DNA from: Peptococcaceae bacterium BRH_c23
GTDB taxonomy: Bacteria; Bacillota_B; Desulfitobacteriia; Desulfitobacteriales; Desulfitobacteriaceae
Length of the DNA stretch: 6,037 nucleotides
Assembly (NCBI GenBank): GCA_000961805.1
Contig: LADV01000151.1
Location: 1-6,037, forward strand
Direction: 5' to 3'
Every line of letters starts with the position of its first letter. Within the stretch, counting starts at the first letter, position 1. Below are positions 1-5,880 of this stretch, piece by piece. The notes under the pieces are model-generated. The model saw only the letters and a list, made by a program, of their open reading frames with translations, searched no databases and was not told the origin of the DNA. Position numbers and translations under genes: made by a program.

Positions 1-1
1 T

Positions 2-619
2 GACCAGCTCACAGACCGAACTGCAAAGAAATGGGCTCGTTCTCTCGTTAAGCTTGCGGGAGTTACTGTGGTGACCACAGGGGCAGAGAACATCCCCCCC
101 GAAGGCTCGGTTCTCTTTGTGAGTAATCACCAGGGGAATTTCGATATCCCTATCCTCCTCGGTTATATTGATAAACCAAAGGCATTCATCGCAAAGATCG
201 AGCTGCTAAAGTTACCCCTGATACGAACATGGATGACTCATTTGAAATGTGTTTTTATGGACCGAACAGATATCAGGCAATCTCTTAAAGTTATTAACCA
301 AGCGGCAGATCATCTCAAAGAAGGCTATTCTATGGTTATTTTTCCAGAAGGCACTCGGAGCAAAAGTAAGACTCTTGGAGAATTTAAACCTGGGAGTTTG
401 AAGTTGGCATTGAAAGCTGGGGTTCCCATTGTTCCGGTTGCAATTGAAGGTTCTTATAAAATCATGGAACAAAACGGCTTTAAGATTAAGCCAGCCCATG
501 TAACGATTACTATTTTCGACCCCATCCCTACCACCGGCCTTACCAAGGAGCAAGCAACAGATTTGCCTGAAAGAGTTAGGAAGATTATCGAACAAGGTTT
601 ATCGCTTCCCTGCAAGTGA
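2..619 (+). CDS. plsC: 1-acyl-sn-glycerol-3-phosphate acyltransferase (PlsC), 5'-truncated by window edge
   Basis: This enzyme transfers an acyl group to the sn-2 position of lysophosphatidic acid, making phosphatidic acid at the inner face of the cytoplasmic membrane. The frame is open from base 2, so the start and the N-terminal membrane anchor lie upstream; 205 residues are visible. A GTG at 68 could be read as a start, but the residues before it (KKWARSLVKLAGVTV) already fit the family, so it is internal. The acyltransferase blocks are all present: NHQGNFD (H-x4-D; His codon 128-130, Asp codon 143-145), FMDRTD, FPEGTRS (341-361) and VPIVPVAI. The frame ends at TGA 617-619 with the usual C-terminus for the family. 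A phospholipase remnant follows on the same strand, which fits a lipid-related cluster. Clostridial cmk/plsC arrangements are common, but the upstream gene is not visible here. Confidence 0.92.
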   Translation, partial: DQLTDRTAKKWARSLVKLAGVTVVTTGAENIPPEGSVLFVSNHQGNFDIPILLGYIDKPKAFIAKIELLKLPLIRTWMTHLKCVFMDRTDIRQSLKVINQAADHLKEGYSMVIFPEGTRSKSKTLGEFKPGSLKLALKAGVPIVPVAIEGSYKIMEQNGFKIKPAHVTITIFDPIPTTGLTKEQATDLPERVRKIIEQGLSLPCK

Positions 620-623
620 ACTC

Positions 624-641
624 GTTCAGCTAAAGCTGAAC
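624..641 (+). terminator. short hairpin after plsC, possible weak terminator
   Basis: GTTCAGC and GCTGAAC form a perfect 7-bp stem around a TAAA loop, starting five bases after the plsC stop. No T-run follows on the plus strand, so it is at best a weak or Rho-assisted terminator, or an mRNA 3'-end stabiliser. Confidence 0.35.
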
Positions 642-849
642 ATCGAGGCTTCAGATGAGGACGTGGGGGTCTTGAAAACTGGATAAATGATTCTCCAGCC
701 TAAATATTAGTGCATTATCGTAGAGGATGCTAGTTCCGTAACAGGCTAAGCACTTCTACAACTTGTCTTATATGTTGCGATCTAATTGCTTGGATAGTAC
801 TTGGTATAAACTACTTTTTCTCACAGGAGGTTGCTTAATAATTATTACC

Positions 850-1068
850 TACTACCGAAACCATGCTAAAACGTTTATAAGCATTACAACGAAACTCTGG
901 ATTATGTTGAACACCTTGAAAACGAGGGCAAGGCGATTGTTATAAGACCATCAAAGCAATTAGAGGTCAGTAGATTGAAAAAATATCCCTAAGCTTCATG
1001 GACTTCTTCAACTCGGCTAGGAGGATACTAAACGCTCCTCTCAAAAGATTATGGAATTTGTGATCAAT
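850..1068 (+). pseudogene. decayed C-terminal fragment of a patatin-like phospholipase
   Basis: Pieces of the C-terminal region of YjjU-type patatin-like phospholipases (the DUF6363 region that follows the catalytic domain) can be read in successive frames. YYRNH lies at 850-864 and LKR at 866-874, in another frame. The longest piece, at 876-989, includes YNETLDYVEHLENEGKAIVI followed by RPSKQLEVSRL and ends at TAA 990-992. Skipping base 990 restores KLHGLLQLG (991-1017), then a TAG at 1018-1020 where relatives usually have Tyr, then EDTKRSSQKIMEFVIN (1021-1068). The order and spacing match the family, so this is a true remnant with at least two frameshifts and one nonsense codon. The N-terminal G-x-G-x-x-G and G-x-S-x-G catalytic parts were not found in 620-849, so most of the gene is lost. 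It lies just downstream of plsC on the same strand. The family assignment comes from motif recall, not a search. Confidence 0.75.
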
Positions 1069-1108
1069 AGATCTAATCCCCCCACTTCCGATAATAGACA
1101 TACTAGAC

Positions 1109-1150
1109 ATAATGGTTACTGCTGGGATAAAAACCAGCAGTAACCATTAT
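1109..1150. repeat. perfect 17-bp inverted repeat (stem-loop)
   Basis: The arm at 1109-1125 (ATAATGGTTACTGCTGG) is exactly complementary to 1134-1150, with an 8-base loop. Neither side has a proper T-run, so it is not a clear intrinsic terminator. A second pairing, TGGGATAA (1123-1130) with TTATCCCA (1147-1154), competes with part of the stem. It lies between two gene remnants and may be a palindromic intergenic repeat or the tip of a lost mobile element. Confidence 0.7.
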
Positions 1151-1176
1151 CCCACGAATGCGTAACAACCAGGTCG

Positions 1177-1296
1177 TTACCCTCCGGTCTTGCTCGCTAT
1201 AAACAGTACTGGTTTATAAGAGAAACTTATATCCATCGTTCTAACAATGTCCATAAACTTATCTTTCATATTGGCAGAGTTAATCAACCCAGCCAT
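1177..1296 (-). pseudogene. 39-codon remnant resembling a fragment of a helicase-type protein
   Basis: An ATG at 1296-1294 opens a 39-codon frame ending at TAA 1179-1177. It reads MAGLINSANMKDKFM, then DIVRTMDISFSYKPVLFIA, then SKTGG. The stretch MDISFSYKPVL resembles a segment I associate with large DEAD/DEAH-box helicases of phage-defence or restriction type, which would continue for hundreds of residues; here it stops after a few codons. No Shine-Dalgarno site is seen before the ATG. It lies 25 bases downstream of the stop of the FAD oxidoreductase on the same strand. I read it as a leftover fragment rather than a working small gene. The family assignment is tentative and from memory. Confidence 0.35.
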
Positions 1297-1321
1297 ACAG
1301 TTTAGGTTTTTTTAGCCTGCT

Positions 1322-2467
1322 CTACTTTTTTGCCCAATCTATTAACCGATGCTCTATATACCACTTCAATACAAATCCTAAGCGCCACCATAGAAGTCTT
1401 TGAATAGGTCTGTTTTTGAATCTATACAGCAAACGCGCAACCCATAAGCGCCTAACGAGACATCTTCCCATAGGTTGCTTCAAAATTCTCTCTCGATAGT
1501 TCGAAAACGAAAATTCCTCTTTGATAAACGCATCGTTAATCTCCTCAGCAGCAACTTCACCGTATCCTAGTGCAAACGATATACCCTCTCCATAGATAGG
1601 ATCAACGCCTGCTGCATCCCCTACCAATAAAACTCTTGGTGCAGAAAACGTGTTGTTAGGATTAAAAAAGCGTATGGGTTTGCCCTTTATTTCGTAATCA
1701 TCAAGCTTTAGCTCATCCCGAATCAAATAATCATGAAGTACCTCTTTTAAATTCTTTCTTGGCCTAGGAATAACACGTGCATCATAGATTCCCCTGGTGG
1801 TAAAATGTTTGCCGCCTTCAATGGCTGGAAATCTCCAAACATAACCTTGTACATCTTCAACTATGGCGGAAAAATCAAAAAAACCCTGCTTGAATTCTTC
1901 TGATTGAGCAGGCTCAGTCATTAATTCTAAAGCCATGGACTGACTGGAATTCTTACCAATACTACGTTGTACTAGACTATTCGCCCCATCTGCTCCGACA
2001 ATTAATTTAGAGAAATAATTCCCTATATTCGTTTTAACCGCTACGCCCTGCTCTTTGATATCGATACTCAAAACTTGGATTTCTTCCTCAATTCTAATAC
2101 CACGCTTCCGTGCTTCAATGACCAACCAATGGTCAAATTCCCTTCTTCGGAAAACTTTAAAGCTTTGAGGGTCACGTTTTATACTTATTCCTCTGCCCTC
2201 AAACTGAAACCGAGCTTCGCTCACTTCAATATGAGGAACCTCTGAACAATTCAACCCTAGCCTCTCTAGGATGTAGTCCCCATCATTTAACATTCCGCCG
2301 GCACAAAGCTTTTCTCTGGGATGTTTAGCACATTCTAAAACCAGCATGTGTTCTGCTAAATGCGGTGAATTCTTCAACAAATGTAACGCAGTAGAGATAC
2401 CTGCGGGACCCGAGCCTATAATTATAATATCATGTATCTCCCTAGATTCCTTCTGATCTATGTTCAC
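1322..2467 (-). CDS. geranylgeranyl reductase family FAD-dependent oxidoreductase
   Basis: This is a flavoprotein of the geranylgeranyl-reductase / p-hydroxybenzoate-hydroxylase fold, whose members reduce isoprenoid double bonds or hydroxylate aromatic and lipid-like substrates. Its own substrate cannot be told from sequence. I start it at GTG 2467-2465, because GAGGTGG lies ten bases upstream and the protein (381 residues, normal for the family) then begins a few residues before the dinucleotide fold. The open frame extends upstream to 2548, but those 27 residues (basic, RSKNRRRGG) do not look conserved. From the GTG the motifs are GSGPAG (18-23), the CAGG motif (about 54-57), GADGANS (158-164), and GDAAG with DPIYGEGI (about 283-295), the second FAD-binding motif typical of this family. 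The C-terminus is rich in Arg and Trp and may sit at the membrane surface. It is a single gene, about 340 bases from the next gene upstream. Confidence 0.88.
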   Translation of the reverse strand: MNIDQKESREIHDIIIIGSGPAGISTALHLLKNSPHLAEHMLVLECAKHPREKLCAGGMLNDGDYILERLGLNCSEVPHIEVSEARFQFEGRGISIKRDPQSFKVFRRREFDHWLVIEARKRGIRIEEEIQVLSIDIKEQGVAVKTNIGNYFSKLIVGADGANSLVQRSIGKNSSQSMALELMTEPAQSEEFKQGFFDFSAIVEDVQGYVWRFPAIEGGKHFTTRGIYDARVIPRPRKNLKEVLHDYLIRDELKLDDYEIKGKPIRFFNPNNTFSAPRVLLVGDAAGVDPIYGEGISFALGYGEVAAEEINDAFIKEEFSFSNYRERILKQPMGRCLVRRLWVARLLYRFKNRPIQRLLWWRLGFVLKWYIEHRLIDWAKK

Positions 2468-2477
2468 AATAAAAGTT

Positions 2478-2484
2478 CCACCTC
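2478..2484 (-). promoter_or_regulatory. Shine-Dalgarno site that sets the GTG start at 2467
   Basis: The minus strand reads GAGGTGG here, ten bases before GTG. No comparable site precedes the earlier GTG at 2548, which supports the shorter protein. Confidence 0.65.
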
Positions 2485-2521
2485 GCCTTCTATTTTTCGA
2501 CCGAATAATGGCCAAAAGATT

Positions 2522-2551
2522 AAAGTGGTTGAGATGTGTCCCAACCACTTT
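2522..2551 (-). promoter_or_regulatory. 5'-leader stem-loop of the FAD oxidoreductase gene
   Basis: AAAGTGGTTG (2522-2531) and CAACCACTTT (2542-2551) form a perfect 10-bp stem with a 10-base loop, ending about 55 bases upstream of the GTG start. On the minus strand the 3' arm runs into TTTAATCTTTTGG, a broken T-run. It could be a weak attenuator, an mRNA stabiliser, or a palindromic operator. The sequence shows the stem only; the role is inferred. Confidence 0.45.
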
Positions 2552-2608
2552 TGGCTAAGTTTTATCAATACTTATCTTTAAAATTAGGAGACACCGAGAA
2601 TTATTAAA

Positions 2609-2614
2609 ATTATA
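2609..2614 (-). promoter_or_regulatory. possible -10 box (TATAAT)
   Basis: A perfect TATAAT on the minus strand lies about 60 bases upstream of the leader hairpin, within an AT-rich stretch. I see no good -35 at 16-18 bases: TTGCGT sits 20 bases upstream, which is too far. It is offered only as the best candidate for transcription of the FAD oxidoreductase. Confidence 0.25.
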
Positions 2615-2660
2615 TCATCTTATACATATCGAATACGCAAAAAGCAAGTCGTTGTTTCTA

Positions 2661-2795
2661 TCTGAATGTCTACGCTTAACAGCTAGGATCACCCCTAGCC
2701 ATCCAAGACTCGCTATTGGTGACGTGGCCTGCGTCTTACCAAACGGGATTTCCACCCGCTAAATTTCATGACCTAGGCTCGATCGCGACCGAAAC
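2661..2795 (-). other. GC-richer self-complementary segment, possible relic of a structured RNA element
   Basis: This non-coding block stands out from its AT-rich surroundings. Read on the minus strand it contains CGGG-(7 nt)-CCCG (2755-2758 with 2744-2747), GCTAGG-(6 nt)-CCTAGC (2682-2699), and a longer imperfect pairing of GCGTCTT (2731-2737) with AAGACTCGC (2705-2713). The order of a GGGTGnnAnTCCCG hairpin, GTAAG, AGCGAG, GGGGTG and AAGCGTAGAC reminds me loosely of the 5' domain I of bacterial group II introns or the non-coding ends of some transposable elements. No reverse transcriptase or transposase reading frame is present. I am not sure of the identity. Confidence 0.3.
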
Positions 2796-2803
2796 TTCAG
2801 GTA

Positions 2804-3454
2804 TTAATATAAAAAACCGACAACAATTAAAACCTGAGCTAAAATGTAAGTAAACATGATTAGCGTCTCATAATTTTCTGAAGGCACATTAAAGCTGTTA
2901 TATGCCAATACAGAATCAGAGACTATGAAAAATAAGGAACCAATAAAGGGCAATAAGAATTGAAGTGTAAATCCGTTCCAAATACGGCATGTACTAGTAA
3001 AACTCATCATCAATATGACACACATATAAATAACCACTGGAACAAGCATCTCTTTCAGGTTTGGACTAAGTATCCTAAGAATAGCATAGCCATATAAAAT
3101 ATATGGGATTAAAGCTATAAAAAACCAAATTGGTACAACTTCAAAATACTGTATTGATTGTAGAAAAGCCAGGGTATAAAATAAATGGCCAACAAGGAAT
3201 GCCAATAAACCAATTGCAAAGAATATTTTTTTCGATCCCCCTAATAGTGAAACGTCACCAAGAAACCCGAAAAATAAAGCAGTTACAATAAACCAGTTGA
3301 TATGCACTGCACTTGTCAAATAGAAAAGAATAATTAAGGGCACTAATAGGGGTTTTGTCAGTACTTTGAGTTTTAGATTACTATTTCTGTCGGCATATAA
3401 GTTAACGATAAAAGTAGCGATAAAGACAATTACTATAAGAATTTGTAGAATCAT
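2804..3454 (-). CDS. YhhN/TMEM86 family membrane protein, putative lysoplasmalogenase
   Basis: This is an integral membrane protein of 216 residues, normal for the YhhN family. Characterised members cleave the vinyl-ether bond of lysoplasmalogens, giving a fatty aldehyde and a glycerophospho-headgroup. About eight hydrophobic segments are visible (roughly 2-20, 33-48, 53-72, 76-97, 107-127, 134-152, 163-183 and 196-215). The family landmarks are present: KPLLVPL after the first helix, GD at 66-67, G-x6-GH-x2-Y (about 82-93), SD at 179-180 followed by LAYNSF, and YILAQ near the C-terminus. ATG 3454-3452 is well supported by GGAGGT five bases upstream. The gene lies downstream of the AOR on the same strand, but a terminator separates them, so it probably has its own promoter or depends on read-through. 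The membrane and family calls are firm; the enzyme activity is inferred. Confidence 0.85.
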   Translation of the reverse strand: MILQILIVIVFIATFIVNLYADRNSNLKLKVLTKPLLVPLIILFYLTSAVHINWFIVTALFFGFLGDVSLLGGSKKIFFAIGLLAFLVGHLFYTLAFLQSIQYFEVVPIWFFIALIPYILYGYAILRILSPNLKEMLVPVVIYMCVILMMSFTSTCRIWNGFTLQFLLPFIGSLFFIVSDSVLAYNSFNVPSENYETLIMFTYILAQVLIVVGFLY

Positions 3455-3459
3455 ACCAC

Positions 3460-3465
3460 ACCTCC
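3460..3465 (-). promoter_or_regulatory. Shine-Dalgarno site of the YhhN-type gene
   Basis: GGAGGT on the minus strand, five bases before ATG 3454, fixes the start of the membrane protein. Confidence 0.75.
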
Positions 3466-3497
3466 AAGAACTAGCTTAAATTAAATATGCATTAACA

Positions 3498-3535
3498 AAA
3501 CAGTCTGAAGCTCAAGATACAAGTTCAGACTGTTT
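3498..3535 (-). terminator. intrinsic terminator of the AOR gene
   Basis: A perfect 12-bp inverted repeat, AAACAGTCTGAA (3498-3509) and TTCAGACTGTTT (3524-3535), has a 14-base loop. On the minus strand it follows the AOR stop by 17 bases, and the 3' arm runs into TTTTGTTAAT. This fits a Rho-independent terminator that cuts the AOR transcript off from the YhhN-type gene, possibly incompletely because the stem has moderate GC and the T-run is broken. Confidence 0.7.
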
Positions 3536-3552
3536 GTCTATGCAAATATATT

Positions 3553-5517
3553 TTACTTATATAAGGCTTTCTTTACCTCAGGTAAATCCAACATATCGAG
3601 TGTTTCAAGAAGTGGTTTGGCTGTTTTTAAGTCATATCCCATGGCGACGAAATAGTTTAACTTTCCTTTTTCGAAATCATTTTTAATCTTTGCGTTAGGG
3701 CCTTTCTCTAAAGGTGGGATACCCCTTGCCCTATCAGGCATCTTATACTCCATAGGGTTTATGCCTTCACGAATATTAAATGAATGGCGAAGAGTTTTTA
3801 TTCTTCGTGCTATGTGCAGGTATTCCTCAAAGCCTAAGTTCCATCCTGTCATTGCGTTAGCCCATTCAACGATAGGTGGTGTAACTTCCGCATCAAAAGC
3901 AAAAGCACAAAGACCAAAACCGTTGATAAGATCCATAAAGCAGCTAGCATCCCTTAAACTATCACCCGGATCTGCATCCGTGCACTTATTCTTCATAGGA
4001 TGAAGGTTCTTATCTGTTAACTTATTACTCGGTTGAGCTGGTCTATACAAACTGCAGCAGTCTAGCGTACTGGTATGTCTACCTAGTGTGGGCTCCGCTT
4101 CATATCCAACCCCTAGACCCGTGCCATCGGGATTGCGTGGATCATGCATCGGTACTTCTTGTCCTCCCACATGCATTGCATATGCTTGTGAGCCTTTTCC
4201 AAAGTGTTCGGATGCTAATTTGACGCCGTTCATGAGATGTTTTCCAATGCCTTCTCCGTTTGCTATTTTTTCAACCAGTTTTACAGTTGCTTCGGCATTA
4301 CCCCAGGTTAACTCCAAACCATCCGTATCAGCGGAGGTGATTGCTTTGTTTTCATATGCCTCAAAAGCCCATGCGACAGTTACTGCACAGCTGATTGTGT
4401 CAATACCAGCACGGTTCAGTAGATCGTTTATCTTGATAATACTGGGCATATCATTGCAAAGCAGCATTGTCCCAAAGCCGCAAATCGTCTCATACTCAGG
4501 CTTATGGGATTCTGATATAGGATAGGGTCCTTCCGTTACAGCTACTTTTCCACCACAACAAAGTGGACAGTTGTAGCATCCATACTTATCCGTTTCATAT
4601 TTAGTTACCGAATCGTTGGAAATTTCATGAGTTAACCTTCCTGGAAAATCGATATAACCGACACCTTTCCAGTTTTTAACCGGCGAATCACCAATGTTGG
4701 CTGAGTAAGCTACTGTACCTGATGTTCCCCATGTTTTCATAGCGTATTTTTCAACTTCTCCACTAATAGGTGACATATTATTTTCGCTTAGAAAGCGTAT
4801 AACGCCTGATAATACCGGTATATTTGCCGCTTCATTTATAATTTTGTCTTTCAGTGGATGTTTGTAGGTAAAAAACGGCTGGGCAAAATCATCTATCAAT
4901 TTTGATATCGTCTGCTCGTCAAAAATATTGACGTTCTTATTACCACCAAGGCATACTGCTTTCAAGTTTTTTGAGCCCATTACTGCACCTAATCCGCTTC
5001 TTGCTGCCAGCCTTCCTTTATCTGTTACGACACCGGAAATCCTCGCCATTTTTTCACCGCCTGGTCCGATGCAAGCTGTTTTAAAATGAGCGCCATATCT
5101 GTTCGTTAAATCGTCAATCGTATCATTGGAATCCTTTCCCCATAAATCAGTAGCATCTATGAGCGTTTTTTTATCACCGTCTATCAGTAAGTAAACAGGT
5201 TTTTTACTTTTACCCACAAAAAATATACCGTCATATCCGGTGGACTTTATTGCCGGAGCAAAATATCCCCCACAGTTGGCGTCACCCCAAGTATTTGTTA
5301 ACGGACTTTTCCCCATAATCATCCAACGTCCCGAGAAAAACGCACCAGAGCCGGTTAAGAGGCCGCTCATCATACCGAAAATGTTTTCAGGACTCAGCGG
5401 ATCTATCCCAGGCTGCATAACTGCTTCAAATAAGAGAGTATCGCCACTTATACCTAAAATGTAAGCTGAACGGCCATAAATGGGGGAGTAGGCATAACAG
5501 AAATGGGTAAAAACCAT
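3553..5517 (-). CDS. aldehyde:ferredoxin oxidoreductase family protein (tungsten/molybdenum pterin, [4Fe-4S])
   Basis: AORs are cytoplasmic enzymes that oxidise aldehydes to carboxylic acids (or the reverse) with ferredoxin, using a bis-pterin tungsten or molybdenum cofactor and one [4Fe-4S] cluster. The 654-residue frame shows the domain-1 signature PGIDPLSPEN (36-45), then KSPLTNTWGDANCGGYF (70-86), GYDGIF, and SGLGAVMGSKNLKAV (174-188). The cluster ligands are C314-x2-C317-x3-C321, and C537 in the GLC motif is the likely fourth. The pterin/active-site motif AGIDTIS is at 370-376, and the HDPR region is at 458-461. The call is therefore firm at family level; the substrate is unknown. ATG 5517 has no usable Shine-Dalgarno site, and the first 20 or so residues do not resemble an AOR N-terminus. 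Upstream, GGAAGGA precedes ATG-TAA (5575-5570) and G-M-L-V-L-Y-I-like codons, suggesting that the original start was there and is now broken by a stop and a frameshift. The gene may thus be an early pseudogene or make an N-terminally altered protein. Confidence 0.85.
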   Translation of the reverse strand: MVFTHFCYAYSPIYGRSAYILGISGDTLLFEAVMQPGIDPLSPENIFGMMSGLLTGSGAFFSGRWMIMGKSPLTNTWGDANCGGYFAPAIKSTGYDGIFFVGKSKKPVYLLIDGDKKTLIDATDLWGKDSNDTIDDLTNRYGAHFKTACIGPGGEKMARISGVVTDKGRLAARSGLGAVMGSKNLKAVCLGGNKNVNIFDEQTISKLIDDFAQPFFTYKHPLKDKIINEAANIPVLSGVIRFLSENNMSPISGEVEKYAMKTWGTSGTVAYSANIGDSPVKNWKGVGYIDFPGRLTHEISNDSVTKYETDKYGCYNCPLCCGGKVAVTEGPYPISESHKPEYETICGFGTMLLCNDMPSIIKINDLLNRAGIDTISCAVTVAWAFEAYENKAITSADTDGLELTWGNAEATVKLVEKIANGEGIGKHLMNGVKLASEHFGKGSQAYAMHVGGQEVPMHDPRNPDGTGLGVGYEAEPTLGRHTSTLDCCSLYRPAQPSNKLTDKNLHPMKNKCTDADPGDSLRDASCFMDLINGFGLCAFAFDAEVTPPIVEWANAMTGWNLGFEEYLHIARRIKTLRHSFNIREGINPMEYKMPDRARGIPPLEKGPNAKIKNDFEKGKLNYFVAMGYDLKTAKPLLETLDMLDLPEVKKALYK

Positions 5518-5575
5518 ACCTAATGGGTGCGAAACTTTAGATGATATATAAAACTAACATTCCACATATTTACAT
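5518..5575 (-). pseudogene. probable disrupted N-terminal codons of the AOR gene
   Basis: Read from ATG 5575-5573 on the minus strand: M, stop (TAA 5572-5570), then I-C-G-M-L-V-L-Y-I. This resembles the first beta strand of AORs, which typically begin with M-Y-G-x-x-G-K/R-x-L-x-V-x-L. A one-base shift inside the TATATATC tract then joins I-S-S-K-V-S-H-P-L-G to M of the 654-residue frame. Thus one nonsense codon and one frameshift separate a well-placed start from the rest of the gene. This is a reconstruction by eye. Confidence 0.45.
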
Positions 5576-5580
5576 CAAAT

Positions 5581-5587
5581 TCCTTCC
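5581..5587 (-). promoter_or_regulatory. Shine-Dalgarno-like site stranded upstream of ATG-TAA
   Basis: GGAAGGA on the minus strand lies five bases before ATG 5575, which is immediately followed by TAA. It is 63 bases from the ATG at 5517, too far to serve that start, so it marks the probable original AOR start. Confidence 0.5.
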
Positions 5588-5615
5588 AAGATTACAGAAG
5601 TATTCCAAATAAAAT

Positions 5616-5651
5616 AAGGCCAGACCGTCCAAAAAAAGACGATCTGGCCTT
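5616..5651 (-). terminator. strong intrinsic terminator-like hairpin upstream of AOR
   Basis: AAGGCCAGACCGTC (5616-5629) pairs with GACGATCTGGCCTT (5638-5651): 13 of 14 positions, one C-A mismatch. On the minus strand the loop is seven T residues plus G, and the 3' arm runs into ATTTTATTTGG. Direction and tail fit termination of leftward transcription. With no gene visible to the right until 5971, which has its own terminator, this stem may belong to an AOR leader (attenuator) or to a small RNA ending here. Confidence 0.6.
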
Positions 5652-5718
5652 CAAATGATATATATTCCCAGCTCACCACGTCACGATAAAAATCACACCA
5701 AGGCTTTCAGCTCACCTC

Positions 5719-5774
5719 AAATATAGCACTATTATCGTCTCCACGTGCCCTGTCACGATAATAGAGCTATATTT
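5719..5774 (-). repeat. long inverted repeat (20-bp arms, one mismatch), possible leader or small-RNA stem
   Basis: AAATATAGC-A-CTATTATCGT (5719-5738) pairs with ACGATAATAG-A-GCTATATTT (5755-5774): 19 of 20 positions, with a central A-A mismatch and a 16-base loop containing CACGTG. There is no T-run after either arm, so it is not a terminator. Its place upstream of the terminator-like hairpin 5616-5651 is the arrangement seen in structured leaders. The strand is assumed from the AOR direction. Confidence 0.6.
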
Positions 5775-5845
5775 ATATAGTCATATTGTCGTGACTAGGG
5801 TACCCTGTCTCTGAAAAAGACTGATGTTAGCTGTTCATTACATCA

Positions 5846-5880
5846 AATTGAGGTTGCATAATCTGAGAATGCCCTCAATT
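5846..5880. repeat. 12-bp bulged inverted repeat
   Basis: AATTGAGG (5846-5853) and CCTCAATT (5873-5880) pair exactly. After a TT bulge, GCAT (5856-5859) pairs with ATGC (5869-5872), closing a 9-base loop. Function unknown. Confidence 0.5.

Noticed and set aside
212..595. 127-codon minus-strand frame inside plsC
   Set aside because: It is antisense to a conserved acyltransferase with clear motifs and shows no recognisable domain of its own.
763..945. 60-codon plus-strand frame starting with TTG
   Set aside because: It has no good ribosome binding site and overlaps the patatin remnant, whose family-like residues are in other frames over most of its length. It is an accidental frame.
2744..2758. 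T-arm-like CGGGATTTCCACCCG, possible tRNA
   Set aside because: The loop lacks the TTC/GAA core, and no anticodon arm, acceptor stem or CCA follows at the right spacing.
3761..5464. Three plus-strand open frames antisense to the AOR gene
   Set aside because: They mirror the codon structure of the AOR, are low-complexity in character and have no supporting start signals.
5660..5780. Known molybdenum-cofactor riboswitch or ModE operator upstream of AOR
   Set aside because: AOR needs a pterin cofactor, so I looked for both. The palindrome CTATAT-TT-ATATAG (5767-5780) and the hairpins do not fit the consensus forms I know.
5570..5849. CRISPR array or simple MITE
   Set aside because: Only two copies of the direct repeat exist, with unequal surroundings and no terminal inverted repeats or spacer-repeat periodicity.
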